Assembly (NCBI GenBank): GCA_000499405.2
Contig: HG738138.1
Coordinates: 1 to 64,000 of the forward strand
Direction of reading: 5' to 3'
DNA from: Onchocerca volvulus
Lineage: Eukaryota; Nematoda; Chromadorea; Rhabditida; Onchocercidae
DNA length: 64,000 nucleotides
The position numbers and the translations under genes were made by a program. Below, piece after piece: positions 1-12,000 of this stretch. Positions within the stretch are counted from its first letter, which is position 1. Each line of letters begins with the position of its first letter. Under the pieces are notes generated by a model that had not been told where the DNA came from, searched no databases, and saw only the letters and a program-made list of their open reading frames with translations.

Positions 1-50
1 AAGCCTAAGCCTAAGCCTAAGCCTAAGCCTAAGCCTAAGCCTAAGCCTAA
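1..50. repeat. Telomeric array (TTAGGC)n
   Basis: About eight uninterrupted copies of AAGCCT, the complement of TTAGGC, the nematode telomere hexamer. The G-rich strand points toward coordinate 1, so this is a true left chromosome end and not an internal array. The array is short here, probably because the assembly stops inside it. Confidence 0.97.
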
Positions 51-380
51 ATGAACCCTAGGCTCATTTTAAGCCTAAATTAAGCCTAAGCCTATGTAAC
101 GCCCTAGGCTTAACAAATTAACCCTAGGTTTATGTTATGCCCTAGGCTTAACAAAAGGTTCGCAAAAATCGCACTCGCACACACAACATACACACACACA
201 CACACACGCCTAAATGAACCCTAGGCTCATAGTAAGCCTAAATTAACCCTAGGTTTATGTTATGCCCTAGGGTTAACAAATTAACCCTATGTTTATGTAA
301 TGCCCTAGGCTTAACAAAAGGTTCGCAAAAATTCGCACTCGCACACACAACATACACACACACACACGCAGTCACTCACA
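51..380. repeat. Degenerate telomere-associated tandem units (two, about 165 bp each)
   Basis: Two consecutive units share the same order of parts. Each has CCTAAATGAACCCTAGGCTCAT, then AAGCCTAAATTAA, then blocks with the palindrome CCTAGG and the words GCCCTAGGCTTAACAA, then AAAGGTTCGCAAAAAT, then GCACTCGCACACACAACAT followed by a (CA)n run. The first spans about 48-208 and the second about 209-370. A third, decayed copy of the GTTCGCAAA...CGCACACACA part is visible near 499-530. The units look like telomere sequence that was mutated and then duplicated. Confidence 0.85.
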
Positions 381-549
381 TACACGTACATACATTTATG
401 TAGATATATATTTAAAAGGACAGTAATTGCAAAAATATATTCAGTAGTGTCTTACCAACAAAACACATTCTCAATAGGCTTCAAGTGTCGGTACGAAACG
501 TTCGCAAATTTCACACCCGCACACACACTACATACTAAAATAAACCATA

Positions 550-735
550 CTACATACTAATATACATACGCATATAACAGTTTACTGAAATATTGAAAGT
601 ATATTGAAATATATTGAAAGTTTACTGAAAGTCTACATTGAAAGTGTAAGCTAAAAATATAAAAGTATAAAATGAATCTTTAAGCTGAATTTCTAAACTG
701 AAAGATTTAGCCGTATGTTTAAGGCTAAATAAAAA
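550..735. repeat. Short imperfect TACTGAAA/ATTGAAAGT repeats
   Basis: A run of loosely repeated words (TTACTGAAA, TATTGAAAGT, AAGCTGAAT) with no long open frame. A related phrase, CTGAAAGTCTA, recurs near 3797 in the same subtelomere. No gene is seen here. Confidence 0.5.
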
Positions 736-744
736 AGAATTCTC

Positions 745-950
745 AACACACACGAGGCCTTTGCGGGGAGGTCTTGGCCCTCCCCCTCCCCGCATCCCCC
801 CATTTTGGAAGGGCTAATTTCCGGCCGAAAATTTTTCCAGCCTCTAGCCTTGTATCAACCCTCGCCCTATCACAGATCCTGTACTTCATCAACCTTGGAC
901 TTACATCATCAACCCTGCGCTTATCACAGATCCTAGGCATATCATAACGA
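745..950. repeat. GC-rich subtelomeric patch with a 61-bp duplicated motif
   Basis: A conspicuously GC-rich island (about 750-860) in otherwise AT-rich DNA, followed by two copies of ATCAACCCT...TATCACAGATCCT about 61 bp apart (near 856 and 917). The minus strand is open for 65 codons, but that reading is simply the repeat translated (RICD..RVD repeated), so I do not call a gene. Confidence 0.5.
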
Positions 951-1671
951 GTTTACGGTGGTCGACTCAATTAATGTAGAAAAATTTTATAAAAAAAAGA
1001 AATTTGAAAAAAAAAAACCAGATGATGACAAAAAAATTAAATAAAGTGGGTATTTTAGTATGAACTGACTCATGAATCGTCCTTTTCTATATTGTTTAAT
1101 CTGTTAATTTGCCGTAACAAGCAAATCCCAATCTAAAATTTATTTCGCCAGACTGTAAACAGATCTGGACGGTTGTTTCCTTTGAATATTATTTTACCAA
1201 TTACAAACTGATGTAAAGTGTGAAACAGTTTCATTGCATTAGAAATGGTAAAATAAATCAGCGGAATGTATAATGGATTTGGTGGAGTGCGTTAAAAGTT
1301 TGTCTTCGAAACTTCACCATATTGAGTTAGATTCTTTTTTAAAATTTTTTTATTATTAATTTGGTAACGGATTTTATTTTTTTTCTATTCTCGATTTTAG
1401 ATAATACATGAATAATATTTGTTCATTTAGAAATAATGATTGTTCATGGTTGTTTCTTGCTAAATATTCAAAAATTTCTTTAATTTCAAAAATTTTCGAA
1501 ATTTTTTTCTCTATTTTTTAATTCTTATCATTTACGATTTGTTTGGCGATTCATAAACAGAATTAGACGCTCCAGCGTTTGGGTTATTTTTATACCATTT
1601 TAACATTAAATCTGTTGCTGAATATGATTGTTGTTGTTGTTTGTTTGTTAGTTGTCGTGTTATGAACATTT

Positions 1672-1724
1672 GCATGATAAAGCATTTAAATAATCAAATT
1701 TATAGTGTAAAAAAATGAAATAGA
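1672..1724. repeat. Copy of a subtelomeric AT-rich repeat (short piece)
   Basis: The segment GCATGATAAAGCATTTAAAT and its following A-rich stretch recur almost unchanged near 5547-5597 and, more diverged, near 4780-4830. It marks a family of subtelomeric blocks duplicated in direct orientation. Confidence 0.65.
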
Positions 1725-1897
1725 AAGACGCAAATTAAAAATTAATTTTTTTTAAATTTTTCTACATTTAATAGATTAATAATCAGGCGATTTAAATTTA
1801 TTTAATATTAAAATTTTTAAAGATTTTTAAAATTTACGTATTTGTTATAAAACTTTTTTTTTTTGTTTTGTTAAACTTTTTTCATAATAACTGCCAT

Positions 1898-2586
1898 TGT
1901 TGTGGAAGGTTTGAAATTTGATTTGAGTTGTGGAAGGAATAGATTTATATTAATTCCTTTATTCAGAATAGTAGAAATCAATTAATATGTAATTAACAGT
2001 ACAATAGAAATCAGACGAATGTATTGTAAATAAGTGAAGTAAATTGAGTGATGTTAATTGGGTTTTTGGAGAAAAATATTGGGAGCTTTGACAATAGCAA
2101 TGAGGTTTTAGATCGTCTAGTCAAAGCGAAAACAATTTGCAACAATGAAATGTGAAAAAAAATAGTTTTTGTTTTTGGAATTTAATGGGGTATATCAATG
2201 TTAAGAATTGGACTATTGGGATATAAGACAATTGATGTTGAGGTAATTTTAAGAGAAAAAATTGTTAACAAAGGAAAAAATGTTACAGCAGTTTAATTGA
2301 ATTTAAAGACAATGACAGTTTTACAAGCACATGGTTTATGACCTTATTAGCTGTAAGCAAAAATGTTTGATGTGGTTGTAAATGAGCATGGACAAAGCAC
2401 ACAATGTGCTTTTGTCGCCCTTTGTTTCATTGTTTGCAGCCCTTTTTAGAGAAGGAGCTGTTGTGAGATAATTTTACAGATGATGACTCATAAGGAGAAA
2501 AGTTTTACAATTTTTTAACCATTTGGTTATGTAATTTTCCATATTGATTAGTTTTAGTTGGGAATTAATTTCGGTTTTCCCGACAA
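1898..2586 (+). mobile_element. LTR-like (or MITE-like) element, copy 1
   Basis: This 689-bp block is homologous along its whole length to 23762-24399. It starts TGTTGTGGAAGG and ends TTTTCCCGACAA, so its ends form an imperfect inverted repeat. It is flanked by CCAT on both sides (1894-1897 and 2587-2590), a 4-bp direct repeat that fits a target-site duplication. TG...CA-type ends with a 4-bp duplication fit a solo LTR; a non-autonomous DNA element with short terminal inverted repeats is the alternative. No coding frame is present. The copy is more diverged at its ends than copy 2: its 5' end lacks one TGT unit and its 3' end lacks the final CA. Confidence 0.75.
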
Positions 2587-3309
2587 CCATTGTAATTTAA
2601 AAATTTTAAGATTATTTAAATTTTTTTTATTTATTCTATTTTTTTCGTAATCTTGTTCATATTCTCAGTCCATTTTTTTCTCTTTCACATTATAAAATTT
2701 TTTTTGACCATTTTTTCACATTTTTTTTTATTTTTTTAATGCTTATAATATATAGATATAGAATGATAAGATATGATAGGATAAAATTTACATTTGCATA
2801 ATTTTTTACAATAATTTTACACACGTGTTGATAATAAAATATTTTTTGGAAAAAATTTTTTTAAATGAAAAAAATAAATAAATCTTTTTAAGAAATTCTA
2901 TAATTTTTAAAAATCAATATAAAAAAAAAAGTAACGCTTGTATAATGTAACATGAGCATAATTATCTTGCATAATAGATCATGATCTACTCCATATGAAT
3001 GATCATAATTATCGATTATTGTATGATTTTTTATTAATTAACAAGTTCATGAATGGTTATTGATGAGCAAGCCTGAAACAATTAACTAGTATTTATTCTT
3101 AGCTTACTGCTTTCAAAAGTTCATCATTAAACATCCATGAATTTGTAAATTGATATGAATGAGAATATACTAATCATTATGTACTTTTTATATGGAAAAA
3201 GATCATGATCAATTTTTTTGATCTGAAATAAGGAATCATTAGTAGCAATAAATGTATGTGTGACCGTCATAGGAAAAAAAGGCGAATGAAATTAAAAAAA
3301 GCAAAATTT

Positions 3310-3535
3310 AACGCGTAAACCTAACTGAAACGAATGATTAAGCTAAAGCTAACATTTAAATGAGGTTAACGATTACTAGAGGCTAATAAATAATTGAGGC
3401 TAATGATTACTGACAAAGGCTTACGATTAACTAAGGCTAACAACAACTAATTGAGGTTAAAATTAACTGAGGCTAAGAGATTAATTAAGAGTTATAGGTA
3501 ATTTGAAGACTAATGAATAGCACAGGTTAACGAGC
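3310..3535. repeat. Degenerate AGGCTAA (telomere-like) repeat tract
   Basis: A dispersed run of AGGCTAA, AGGTTAA, TAAGCTAAAGCTAA and similar words at roughly 20-bp spacing (for example near 3375, 3407, 3440, 3470). They resemble TTAGGC permutations broken up by point changes. No gene is seen. Confidence 0.55.
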
Positions 3536-3831
3536 GGCATCATTACGGTACCAGTATGGTACTACTATGATATAATTACGATATTACTATAATAACTATT
3601 GTAATAAGAAAAAAAAAAATTTTCGGATAGCTGTAAGATGATGGTGAACGTACGGTGTAAGCGTGAACAAATTTCCGACGCAAAAAAACCTAACCTGCAA
3701 GCATTTTTTTTTTTAAAAATTTATACTATACAAAAATGTTTTATTTAAAAAACGATGTTGGTATTATCAATGTTTGATGAAATATTCATATAGTACTGAA
3801 AGTCTATGCTAAAAATACAAGTTAAAAAAAA

Positions 3832-4262
3832 AAAGAGAGAGAGATGCGCGGAAGAAGGATATATTTACTGTTATTAGAGAAGTGGGGGAAGAAGGAATGT
3901 GCGAAAGAGAGAGAATGAGGGAAAAAAGGTTGGAGAGATGTGCGGAAGAAGGATAATGAGGGAAAAAAAGGATAGATGGATGCGCGGAAGAAGGATAATG
4001 AGGGAAAAAAAATGAATAGAAAGATGCGCGGAAGAAGGAGAATGAGGGAAGAAAAGGATAGAGAGATGCGGTGTGCTAGTTATTAATTATATTTACTGCT
4101 ATTAGAGAAGTGGGGAAAGAAGAAGAATGGGAAAGAAGGAGAATGAGAGAAAAAAAGGATAGAAAAATGAGTATGGCAGAAAGAGTAGGAAAAGAAAAAA
4201 GGGATAACGAAATGCGTAAAAGGAGGAGAATGTGAGAGAAAAAAAGGAACGATAAAATAAAG
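3832..4262. repeat. Purine-only minisatellite (45-50 bp unit)
   Basis: On the plus strand this tract is almost entirely A and G. The unit contains GAGATGCGCGGAAGAAGGATA followed by ATGAGGGAAAAAAAGGATAG and recurs near 3841, 3933, 3978, 4023 and 4064. A longer phrase, ATATTTACTG(T/C)TATTAGAGAAGTGGGG, appears at both about 3859 and 4087, so larger units have also been duplicated. Long homopurine tracts can adopt triplex DNA; that is general knowledge, not shown here. Confidence 0.8.
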
Positions 4263-4384
4263 TTTTATATATATATATGTATAAATTAATTTAATAATAA
4301 AAAATATTCAACATAAAATTTAAGTTAAAAATACCGAACATGGAAATCAAGCTGAAAAAAAAATAATTATAGACAATATAAATT

Positions 4385-5600
4385 TCAAAAAAAAAAAATA
4401 TTTTTAAATTATTTCATATTATAAATATATTGGTAGAATAATACTTCAGTTTAGTTTCAAAAAAACCTGTATTAAAATAATTCATTAGATATGAAATATT
4501 TTGTAATTTAAAAATTATTAAAAATAGAAGGTATTATTCTATGAATTAAAAAAAAATTAAAAATTCAAAATTTAGGTTAAAAATTTATAAGATGGATAAG
4601 GGTAATTTTTCATTTAAAAAAATTTTTATTTTATAGATCACAGGAGAGAAAAAATACGTTATTAAAAAATAATATTTTATCATAATAAATGACGTAAGCT
4701 AATCCAACACGTAATAATAATAATGTATTATTTTGGATCAAAATAGATCATGATCTACTGTGTATAAAAATGAAACGAAGCATGATAAAACGTTTAAGTA
4801 ATCAAATTATAGATTTAAAATAAATGAAAATAAAAAAAAATGTGTAAAATTTTTTTTTAATATTTTTATCAGAAAAGAAAGAAAGAAAAAAAAAAAATAA
4901 TGAACAGCAAAAACTAAAAAAAAAAAATAATGAACAACAGAAGTTCAAAAAAAATTACAATAATAAATTATTTATATTATAAATATAATGGTAGGATAAT
5001 GTGTCTTTTTTTTTTAATTTAAAATCTTGCATTAAAGTAATTAATTGGATACGAAATATTTTCTACCAAAAAAAGAAAAAAAAATATTTAAAACATTAGA
5101 TATTATTAAATGTATTAAAAATAAAAAAAAAATCAAAATTTTGGTTAAAAACTTTTACGATGAGCTTAAGTCATATTCATTAAAAAAAAAATTTTTTTTT
5201 TAATTTTTAAAATTTTTTTTTTTTGTTTGTTAATTGATCAATGTAGATCAAATGAAGGCATAAAAATAATAATTCGTCATTATAAATGACATAATGTAAT
5301 CATACATGTAATAATAATAATGACGTATTATTATTACAGAGCAATGTAGATAATGATCTTTTGTCTATATATAAATGCAAGAAAGCGTAGTATAACGTCA
5401 TTTTTTTGGGTTTTTTGATGGTGGACGGTTGCTTAGGTTGGTTATGATGGGGTGGAAAGGTTTTTTTTAGGATAATTGTTGTATGAAGTATTGTATTGAT
5501 TGTTGCTATAAATGTACGTTTGTTTGTTGTAGTGTTGTGAACGTTTGCATGATAAAACATTTAAATAATCAAATTTATAGTGTAAAAAATGAAAAGAAAG
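4385..5600. repeat. Two diverged AT-rich subtelomeric duplicate blocks
   Basis: Block A (about 4385-4850) and block B (about 4935-5600) share ordered landmarks: ATTATAAATATA(T)TGGTAG, ATTAAAATAATTCATTAGATA versus ATTAAAGTAATTAATTGGATA, AAATTT(A/T)GGTTAAAAA, AAATGACGTAAGCTAAT versus AAATGACATAATGTAAT, ACGTAATAATAATAATG, and GCATGATAAAACGTTTAAGT versus GCATGATAAAACATTTAAAT. They are direct-orientation duplicates with many indels. Open frames here are short, low-complexity and unsupported. Confidence 0.65.
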
Positions 5601-6059
5601 GAAATAAAAGAATATAAAAAAAAATGTAAGTTTTTTTTTTTATTTATTTTATTTTCAAATTAAAAAAATTGATATTTGATTGATTAATAGTTATAAGCTG
5701 CAATTAATTAATGAATAAAATTTTTAGGAAAAATTAAAGTTAACTTATTTGTTATAAATTAATGGTTTTTTTTTTTTAATTTCAATATTTTTTTTACGCT
5801 TATCGTATATATAGTTGGATAGGTAATTTGGGAAAAATATGAATAAAAAAATTAATTGTATATAAAATGCTATTATTTCAATATGCATAGAAAATTACGA
5901 ATTATTAATTTTTTTTTGCTGAAAAATAACGTAAGAATAAGAGGGTAGTTTAATAAAATTTTTTTTTTTATAATATGAAATTTTGCTTAAATTTTTCCAA
6001 TAAGAAAAAAAATTTTAAAAGTTATTAAAAAGGAAAAATTTATATTCAATAAAAAAAAA

Positions 6060-6185
6060 TTTATTTAAATCTACCGTAATCCATATAACGCTGCAACAGG
6101 GTAACAAAAATTCAAATTTTTTTAAAAAAAAGTTTATTTGAATCTACCGTAATCCATATGACGCTGCAACAGGATAACAAAATTT
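6060..6185. repeat. Short direct repeat (about 52 bp, two copies)
   Basis: TTTATTTAAATCTACCGTAA..CGCTGCAACAGGGTAACAAAA near 6058-6110 is repeated as TTTATTTGAATCTACCGTAA..CGCTGCAACAGGATAACAAAA near 6131-6183, spaced 71-73 bp apart. It is a tandem duplication differing at a few bases. Confidence 0.8.
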
Positions 6186-7620
6186 TGGCACGATTGTGTG
6201 TTTTTTTTGAATAATTTTTTTTTAATTTTTTTTTTAGTTTTTTGAAAGATAATTTCAGTATTACATTGTTGAAATTTTTTATAATTTTTTTTGTTTGCTT
6301 GTTTGTTTGTTTGTTGTTGTTGTTGTAGATGTAATAATAACAAGTGGTTGTTTTGTTTTGTTTTTGGAATAAAACATTTTAATTGAAAATTTGTGTTACA
6401 TGCAAGGGGAAAGAAAAACACATACAATACAATGAATGGAATATTGGTTTGATTTTAAAAAAAAAAAAAAAACAAGTGTCATAGGTACAAAATGGATTAC
6501 ATGGCTATACTTGGTTCGAAATAAAGAATGATATCATTAAGCCAAGGCATAATATGATATCATATAAATGCCACGTATACAGTGATACCATATTGTTTTT
6601 TCTTTTTTTTTTACCAATCAATGTTGGTTATGGAGAAAAAGAAAAAAAAAAGGTAAAGCATAGCACGTCCTAAATGACGTCATTGATAGTGAAAGAGGAG
6701 CAAGTTTTTTTCTTTTTTTTATTCGTTCCGTGTACAATACATTTGTAATTGAATTGATGAGATAATTGTAGGTAAGTTTTATAAATTGAACTACAATAAC
6801 GTAATTCTCAAAGTAGCAGCTGTTTTAAAATTTTTTGAATTAAATAATTTGCTTTCCAGATTCTTTTTGTTTTTTTTTTCAATTTCATTATCTAATGAAG
6901 TTTGTATGGTCAATGGGAAGGGTTGTATTGGTGAGCTTTGATGATTGGAGGAAAAAATTTTGCATCAGACCGTAGTTCCTATATAATGCAAAAGGGGAGG
7001 GGGGGGGGGGGGGGGGGTTGACGTTGTTGTCGTCGTTGTCGTTATCGTCGTCGTTGTTGTTGTTGTTTTTTAATCAGCGTGATGTTTAATGCTATCCAAA
7101 AAGTTTTCAGATGCAAGCTGGACATCAATGGAACAACAAATGTGGAACACCGGAAAAATATTAGTTTTTTTTTTTTTTTTTTTGGCATGTTGTTTGCTTG
7201 TTTGTTTGTTTGTTTGTTTGTTTTTTGTTGAATGTTTTTTTTTCTTGCATGATATTTATTTCAGGTTAAATATTTGTTTTCCCTATTTAAATTTGTTAGG
7301 AATAATTTAATGATCCATGTATTCTCTTTGAATAACTCTTGATATTTGTCTTTATTTTCTTCAAATCATTTCTTCCATTTCGGCTCTTTAATCTTCTTTT
7401 CATACATGCTTGAACGTCAAATCACTTTTTTTTGTTCTCCAATTTTCATATTCGTTTATTCCAATACAATAATTTTTTCAACGTACAAAAAAAAAAACTG
7501 TTAGGTTAGAATATAGAATCTATATATATATGTATGTAGGGGTTAATGGAGGGTGGGGGTTGTGGTGGTGATTGTTGTTGTTGGTTTTGTTGTTGTTGTA
7601 CCAATATTTTCGTTCGTTAA
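6185..7620. repeat. Low-complexity subtelomere boundary: G-run, GTT/GTC and GTTT tracts
   Basis: Holds a (TTTG)n tract near 6300-6325, a 19-base G run at 6999-7017, a GTTGTC/GTTGTT tract at 7021-7066, a 16-18 base T run near 7166, GTTTGTTT near 7195-7230 and GTTGTT near 7575-7600. The open frames on both strands here are made of these repeats. I see no gene from 5.6 to 8.0 kb. Confidence 0.7.
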
Positions 7621-8022
7621 TTTATTTTAAATTTTAAAAATGGAAAGTTACGATAAGGACACATCTTAATGGCAATCGTTACAGTCTAGATTACATTTTG
7701 ATAGTAACAAGGTTTTGCTCATTACTTTAGAATTTACAAAATTAAGGTTACAGTCGTTAGTGACATTCCTTCAGAAAGCATGCAAGCTTCTGTTACCCAA
7801 GACAGTGTATATGTTTGGGTGGAGATGGTGAAGGAGATTTGAATCATAATTCGCGATATGTGATCCCTGTGACTAATTAAATCTATGATTTGAAACAATA
7901 AAAGAATTGTTTCAAAATAGTAAGCTGTCAGAGTAATAAGAATGGCGAAATGTGTAGTTTTGTATTCATTGTATTTCATGAATCTCGACACGTCGCATTA
8001 AGAAAAAAGTACGAATTATGGT

Positions 8023-9062
8023 TCACATATTATCCCATTCATCATAAGCTGATGTAACCGCTGCGGCCATCTCTGTGCTTCCACCTTTACCTCTCTTGAT
8101 CATGGTACTCTGTAATGATTCCGTACGACTTATTTGAAACACCATTTAAACCTCGGCAAGATGTAGATTTTTTTCAACACCAATGCCATCATCATTACCA
8201 AATGATGGTTTAATCCAAATTTGTACTACTTTACAGACCATGCTCCTCTAGTTCCTAATAATTTGTTAAGTAACTACACCTGTTCATGATCAAACTGCCA
8301 AGTCTCGTAGTCTCGAAGAGCAATTTGTACATAACTTGTCACATAGTGCTGTTCTTCTGTGCGCTGGTATTTTTGCAGAAGATCAAGCGCTAAATTTTTT
8401 AACTCAGCCATTTGCAGTGCTTCACATTCAGCAACCAGTCTAAATGTGCAGATTTTCGGTGATTTCTGGTATAGAGAAAAACTAATGATTTTTTTTTTTT
8501 TTAAACATATTATTGGCCTTATTCAAAGATTTGTTTCCGATAACTCTTCCGGGAGAAACTTTTAACTCTTGGTAAATGAAACTTTGAAAACAACAATTAA
8601 GGCAACGAGAGTAAAATACTTTGGCAATACTCAAGTAATTGGTTTTTTCGCGACATACTTTGCCAAATCATCCGGTTTTGCAGGTAACGCCAGTGATAGA
8701 ACAAATTTTTCCTTCTTTAGACGCAGATAAGCAAGGATATGCCGAAAAGATTTCGGATCACGATCCAAATAATAGTTGCCTGAAATGTTGAATTTTGATA
8801 AGCAAATTAGTACATACACATGAACAGTAATCATATAACTTTTTTTCGTACAGGTGTTTTACGCATTTGTGAAACGGCCAAGTTAAAATTTATGCGCATA
8901 TTAACCTCCTTTGTCAGTGGCAATCGGCTTGACAGTGCCTGGTTTGAACCATTCGGCTAGTTTACTTTTTGGATCTGCCAATAGATCAGTTCGCCGAACT
9001 GTATATCGTTTGCCGCCAACGTTGATATTCAGAATGTCATCGATGTGTCGGTTGCGGGCCAT
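8023..9062 (-). CDS. KCTD-like BTB/T1 domain protein (4 exons, 174 aa)
   Basis: Exons (high to low): 9062-8906, 8779-8659, 8439-8280, 8109-8023. All junctions are GT-AG and the phases close to 174 residues. The start ATG gives MARNRHIDDILNINVGG, the T1-type BTB opening (residues 1-17). Exon 2 carries GNYYLDRDPKSFRHILAYLR, the hallmark second half of the KCTD tetramerisation domain. Exon 3 continues with a helical stretch ending in KYQRTEEQHYVTSYVQI, and exon 4 ends in AYDEWDNM. KCTD proteins usually form oligomers and act as adaptors, often for cullin-3 ubiquitin ligases; that role is inferred from the family. A TTTAATTTAG splice acceptor lies 16 bases before the ATG, fitting a spliced-leader site. 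The exact KCTD subfamily is not resolved. It is the most telomere-proximal gene I can support. Confidence 0.88.
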
Positions 9063-9078
9063 TGCTTGTTCTTCTTTG

Positions 9079-12000
9079 CTAAATTAAAATTTCTTCCGTT
9101 AAAGCTGCTGCATTTAATTCTTCCCACGAAAGGACGTTCATGTAAGAGATGTGACAGCGCGCATTCGTGTGCCATATAATCGCATATTTTTTCTGCCAGT
9201 ATTTCTTTAACGTATGATGTTTAGCATTGTCCATATATTCCATATTAACAAACAAACAACTTGAAAATGAGCAAAATGAATGGATATGTCGGATGGTACT
9301 ACCTAGATGAATTGCCATCAAACAAGTGTTTATTGCATCATTGAACGACCTTTGAAATGTGTATTTGTTCAAATAGACCAATTTCATAGTTGGGATAAAA
9401 GTCTTTCGAAAATTGTAAATGATAAAAGGGCCTTGAGAGAATGTTCGCGTGGAGAATTGGTAAATGGTACGACACGACTAACTAATACGCAATTAGTAGC
9501 ACAAAGGTAAGATACAAATTTTTTAAGGTAGCAGTTCAAATGGAACAGAGTTGATATTTGAGAAATCCCCGGAACCAAAACTATAGCAAAGTTATTTTTG
9601 CGCCGGTAATGTTCTAAACATTGTCCAAAAAGACAATTCCGAAAGATATTGTTACCACAAAAAGTTTTAAAATTTAAGAGCATTCACAATACGTTCTGTT
9701 TGCAGTAGGAGCAGCAGGTATAATGCATGCATTTTTGACAAAAAGTTTTGAAGACTGAAGCTTTTTAATAGTAATTCTTCACTATCCTGCTGCTGATACT
9801 GGGGTATGAATTTTTGAAAGAAAGCTCTATGATTTTGGAGATGGCAGAAATAACACCAAGCTGATAATAAGTTCTTAACATATATATAAATATATATAAT
9901 TGACATGGAATGAGTAACAGCCAGGCTAAACTGAGCGTTTGAATCCAATTTAATTGTTTTTAAAATGAGAATGAAGCTGTCATACCCTACACAGTTGCTA
10001 GCCAACATTGCCTAGGTAAAATGTCTGAATTGGTTCGCCCGAGAATCCATAAGAGAAAGGTCGGTTTTCAAACCTTTAGTTCGGACTATTTTAACCAAAA
10101 TGAAATCTTGGACATGTTTGAAAAAACAAGTGGTCTTCTCATATTTAAAATTTGTGAGGAATTGTGTTGCGAATGAATTACTTGCTATGCAAGTTTTTAT
10201 CCATAATGGATGATTACTTGCTTAGGCTTAGGCTTTCATCTCCTGAATAACGTCGACGAAATCTCGCTCCCCATATTTCTAGTCAGTTAATATATAGCGT
10301 TAGAGCATGGACAAATTGATGAAACACCAGTGAACACACATAGTCGCTGGTCGGTAGGTAGGAAAAGTACCTTATGGAAGAAAACAGGCCTTATTCTTCC
10401 ACACAACGGCACCTTCCGGTCAGACCTCTTTTTGTCCATGATTAACTGTGTTTCTTTCTGCAACCTAAACTGGCAGCAGCAGTTCAGCTCAAATCGCGTT
10501 TATGCATTCAAATCTATTCGGAAGAAAAAAAAAAAATGCTTCCTGACTGAATAATAATCGTACTGAAATACACACACACACCCATGCTTTATCACTGATC
10601 TCAGTGTAGTTACAAACAAAGCGTCAAGCCCTTTGATTAAATCAGATATTCGCTTCTTCAGTAGTGAATTAATTTGTGAAAAATAAAGATTCCTTCAACA
10701 CAGTGCAGTTGTCATATTTTTGACATATTGATACTTGATCCTATCATATTCCTTGACTTTAAGGAAAATTGCTGCTTATCATTCCTCCTTGTCTTTTGCA
10801 GTTTTGCGTTCCGCATTCTCTGCTATTGTTGATCAGCATTTCTAAGCACCTGCATCTTGTTGAAGAGAATCTAGCACCTCCTAGTATCTTTCTGCTGCTG
10901 ATATGCCACTTCATTTCTTTCACTTCAGCTATTTCGACTTCGACTTCAGCCGCTTCTTTCCCGCCGCGAATAATTCAAACAGTTTTAGCGCAATATGTAA
11001 AAGTGAGTGAGCAAAGTTAAAGCAAGTCAACCTTGGTACGCAGCTTACATGATGCTTAGAAGCTATTTTGTTGGATGGAGAGGCGATTTGTTATGTTCAC
11101 TGTTTAAGCAATTATAAAATGATACAATCAATTCGTTATGAACGATGAAACGCTCAGTTGATTTCTGGAAATGTTTTAAGTCACTGACTAAAATGAACGA
11201 AAAATCATTCAAACACCAACGTATATGTGTTTCCTGTGATTAAAATTTTTTCCAAGTTGCTCGTCCAATTTTCGTTTATATGTGTACAAATCCGAACGTC
11301 TGCCGCTTGATTTTAAAGTTTTCATTATTTGATTCAAATTTGATGATTGAGGCCGATTAGCCTCCTCTAGCCTCCTCATTTTTCCGTTTTTTCAAAAAAA
11401 AAAAAAAATTTTTTGATCGTCTCATTGCATGAATCCGTTGTATATTTTTAATTACTATTTGTGGTAATGAAGGCTATTTCCAGTAACATTAATCAATGCC
11501 TAGATTCTTGCCAGATATTCAGTTAACCTACTGGTCGTAACTGTATGATTGCGAATCGTGATAATTTTTAATCTCGCTACAACAACAAAGATGTAGCAAG
11601 TTAACTTTGCTTTGGCTTCTTAATTCAAGCTGTATATTTGCTCCATTTCCACAGATACTCTATATCCAGCTAATACAGAGCCGAGTCATGGATAATGTTT
11701 TTTCCTGATCTGACCAGTTATAGAAGAATTCATAAATGATCAGAGCACATTATATTTTGATCAAAAGATGGTTGATCCTGTGGCTTAGGCTTAAACTGAA
11801 ATCTACACACAGGTGACTTTTTTCTGGTCATTACTAACTTTTTTCTCCTTTTTTCTCTACATATGAAATAGTTGTTGATCTTGAGCAGCTTAAAGAACAT
11901 CGGAAGTAGCTTCTAAATTCATGAAAATGTAATCATTTGCTTAAAACACATCGTATTTCTTCCAGTATTTGATGAATTTCCGTAAAAATGATCAAAACAT

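Noticed and set aside
743..940. 65-codon minus-strand frame in the GC-rich subtelomeric patch
   Set aside because: It translates a tandem DNA repeat and lacks any splice or leader context.
6134..6427. 97-codon minus-strand frame rich in Asn, Gln and Lys
   Set aside because: It consists of TTTG, GTT and poly-T tracts; low-complexity translation only.
10221..10233. Two TTAGGC units inside unique sequence
   Set aside because: Only two copies; too short to call an interstitial telomere.
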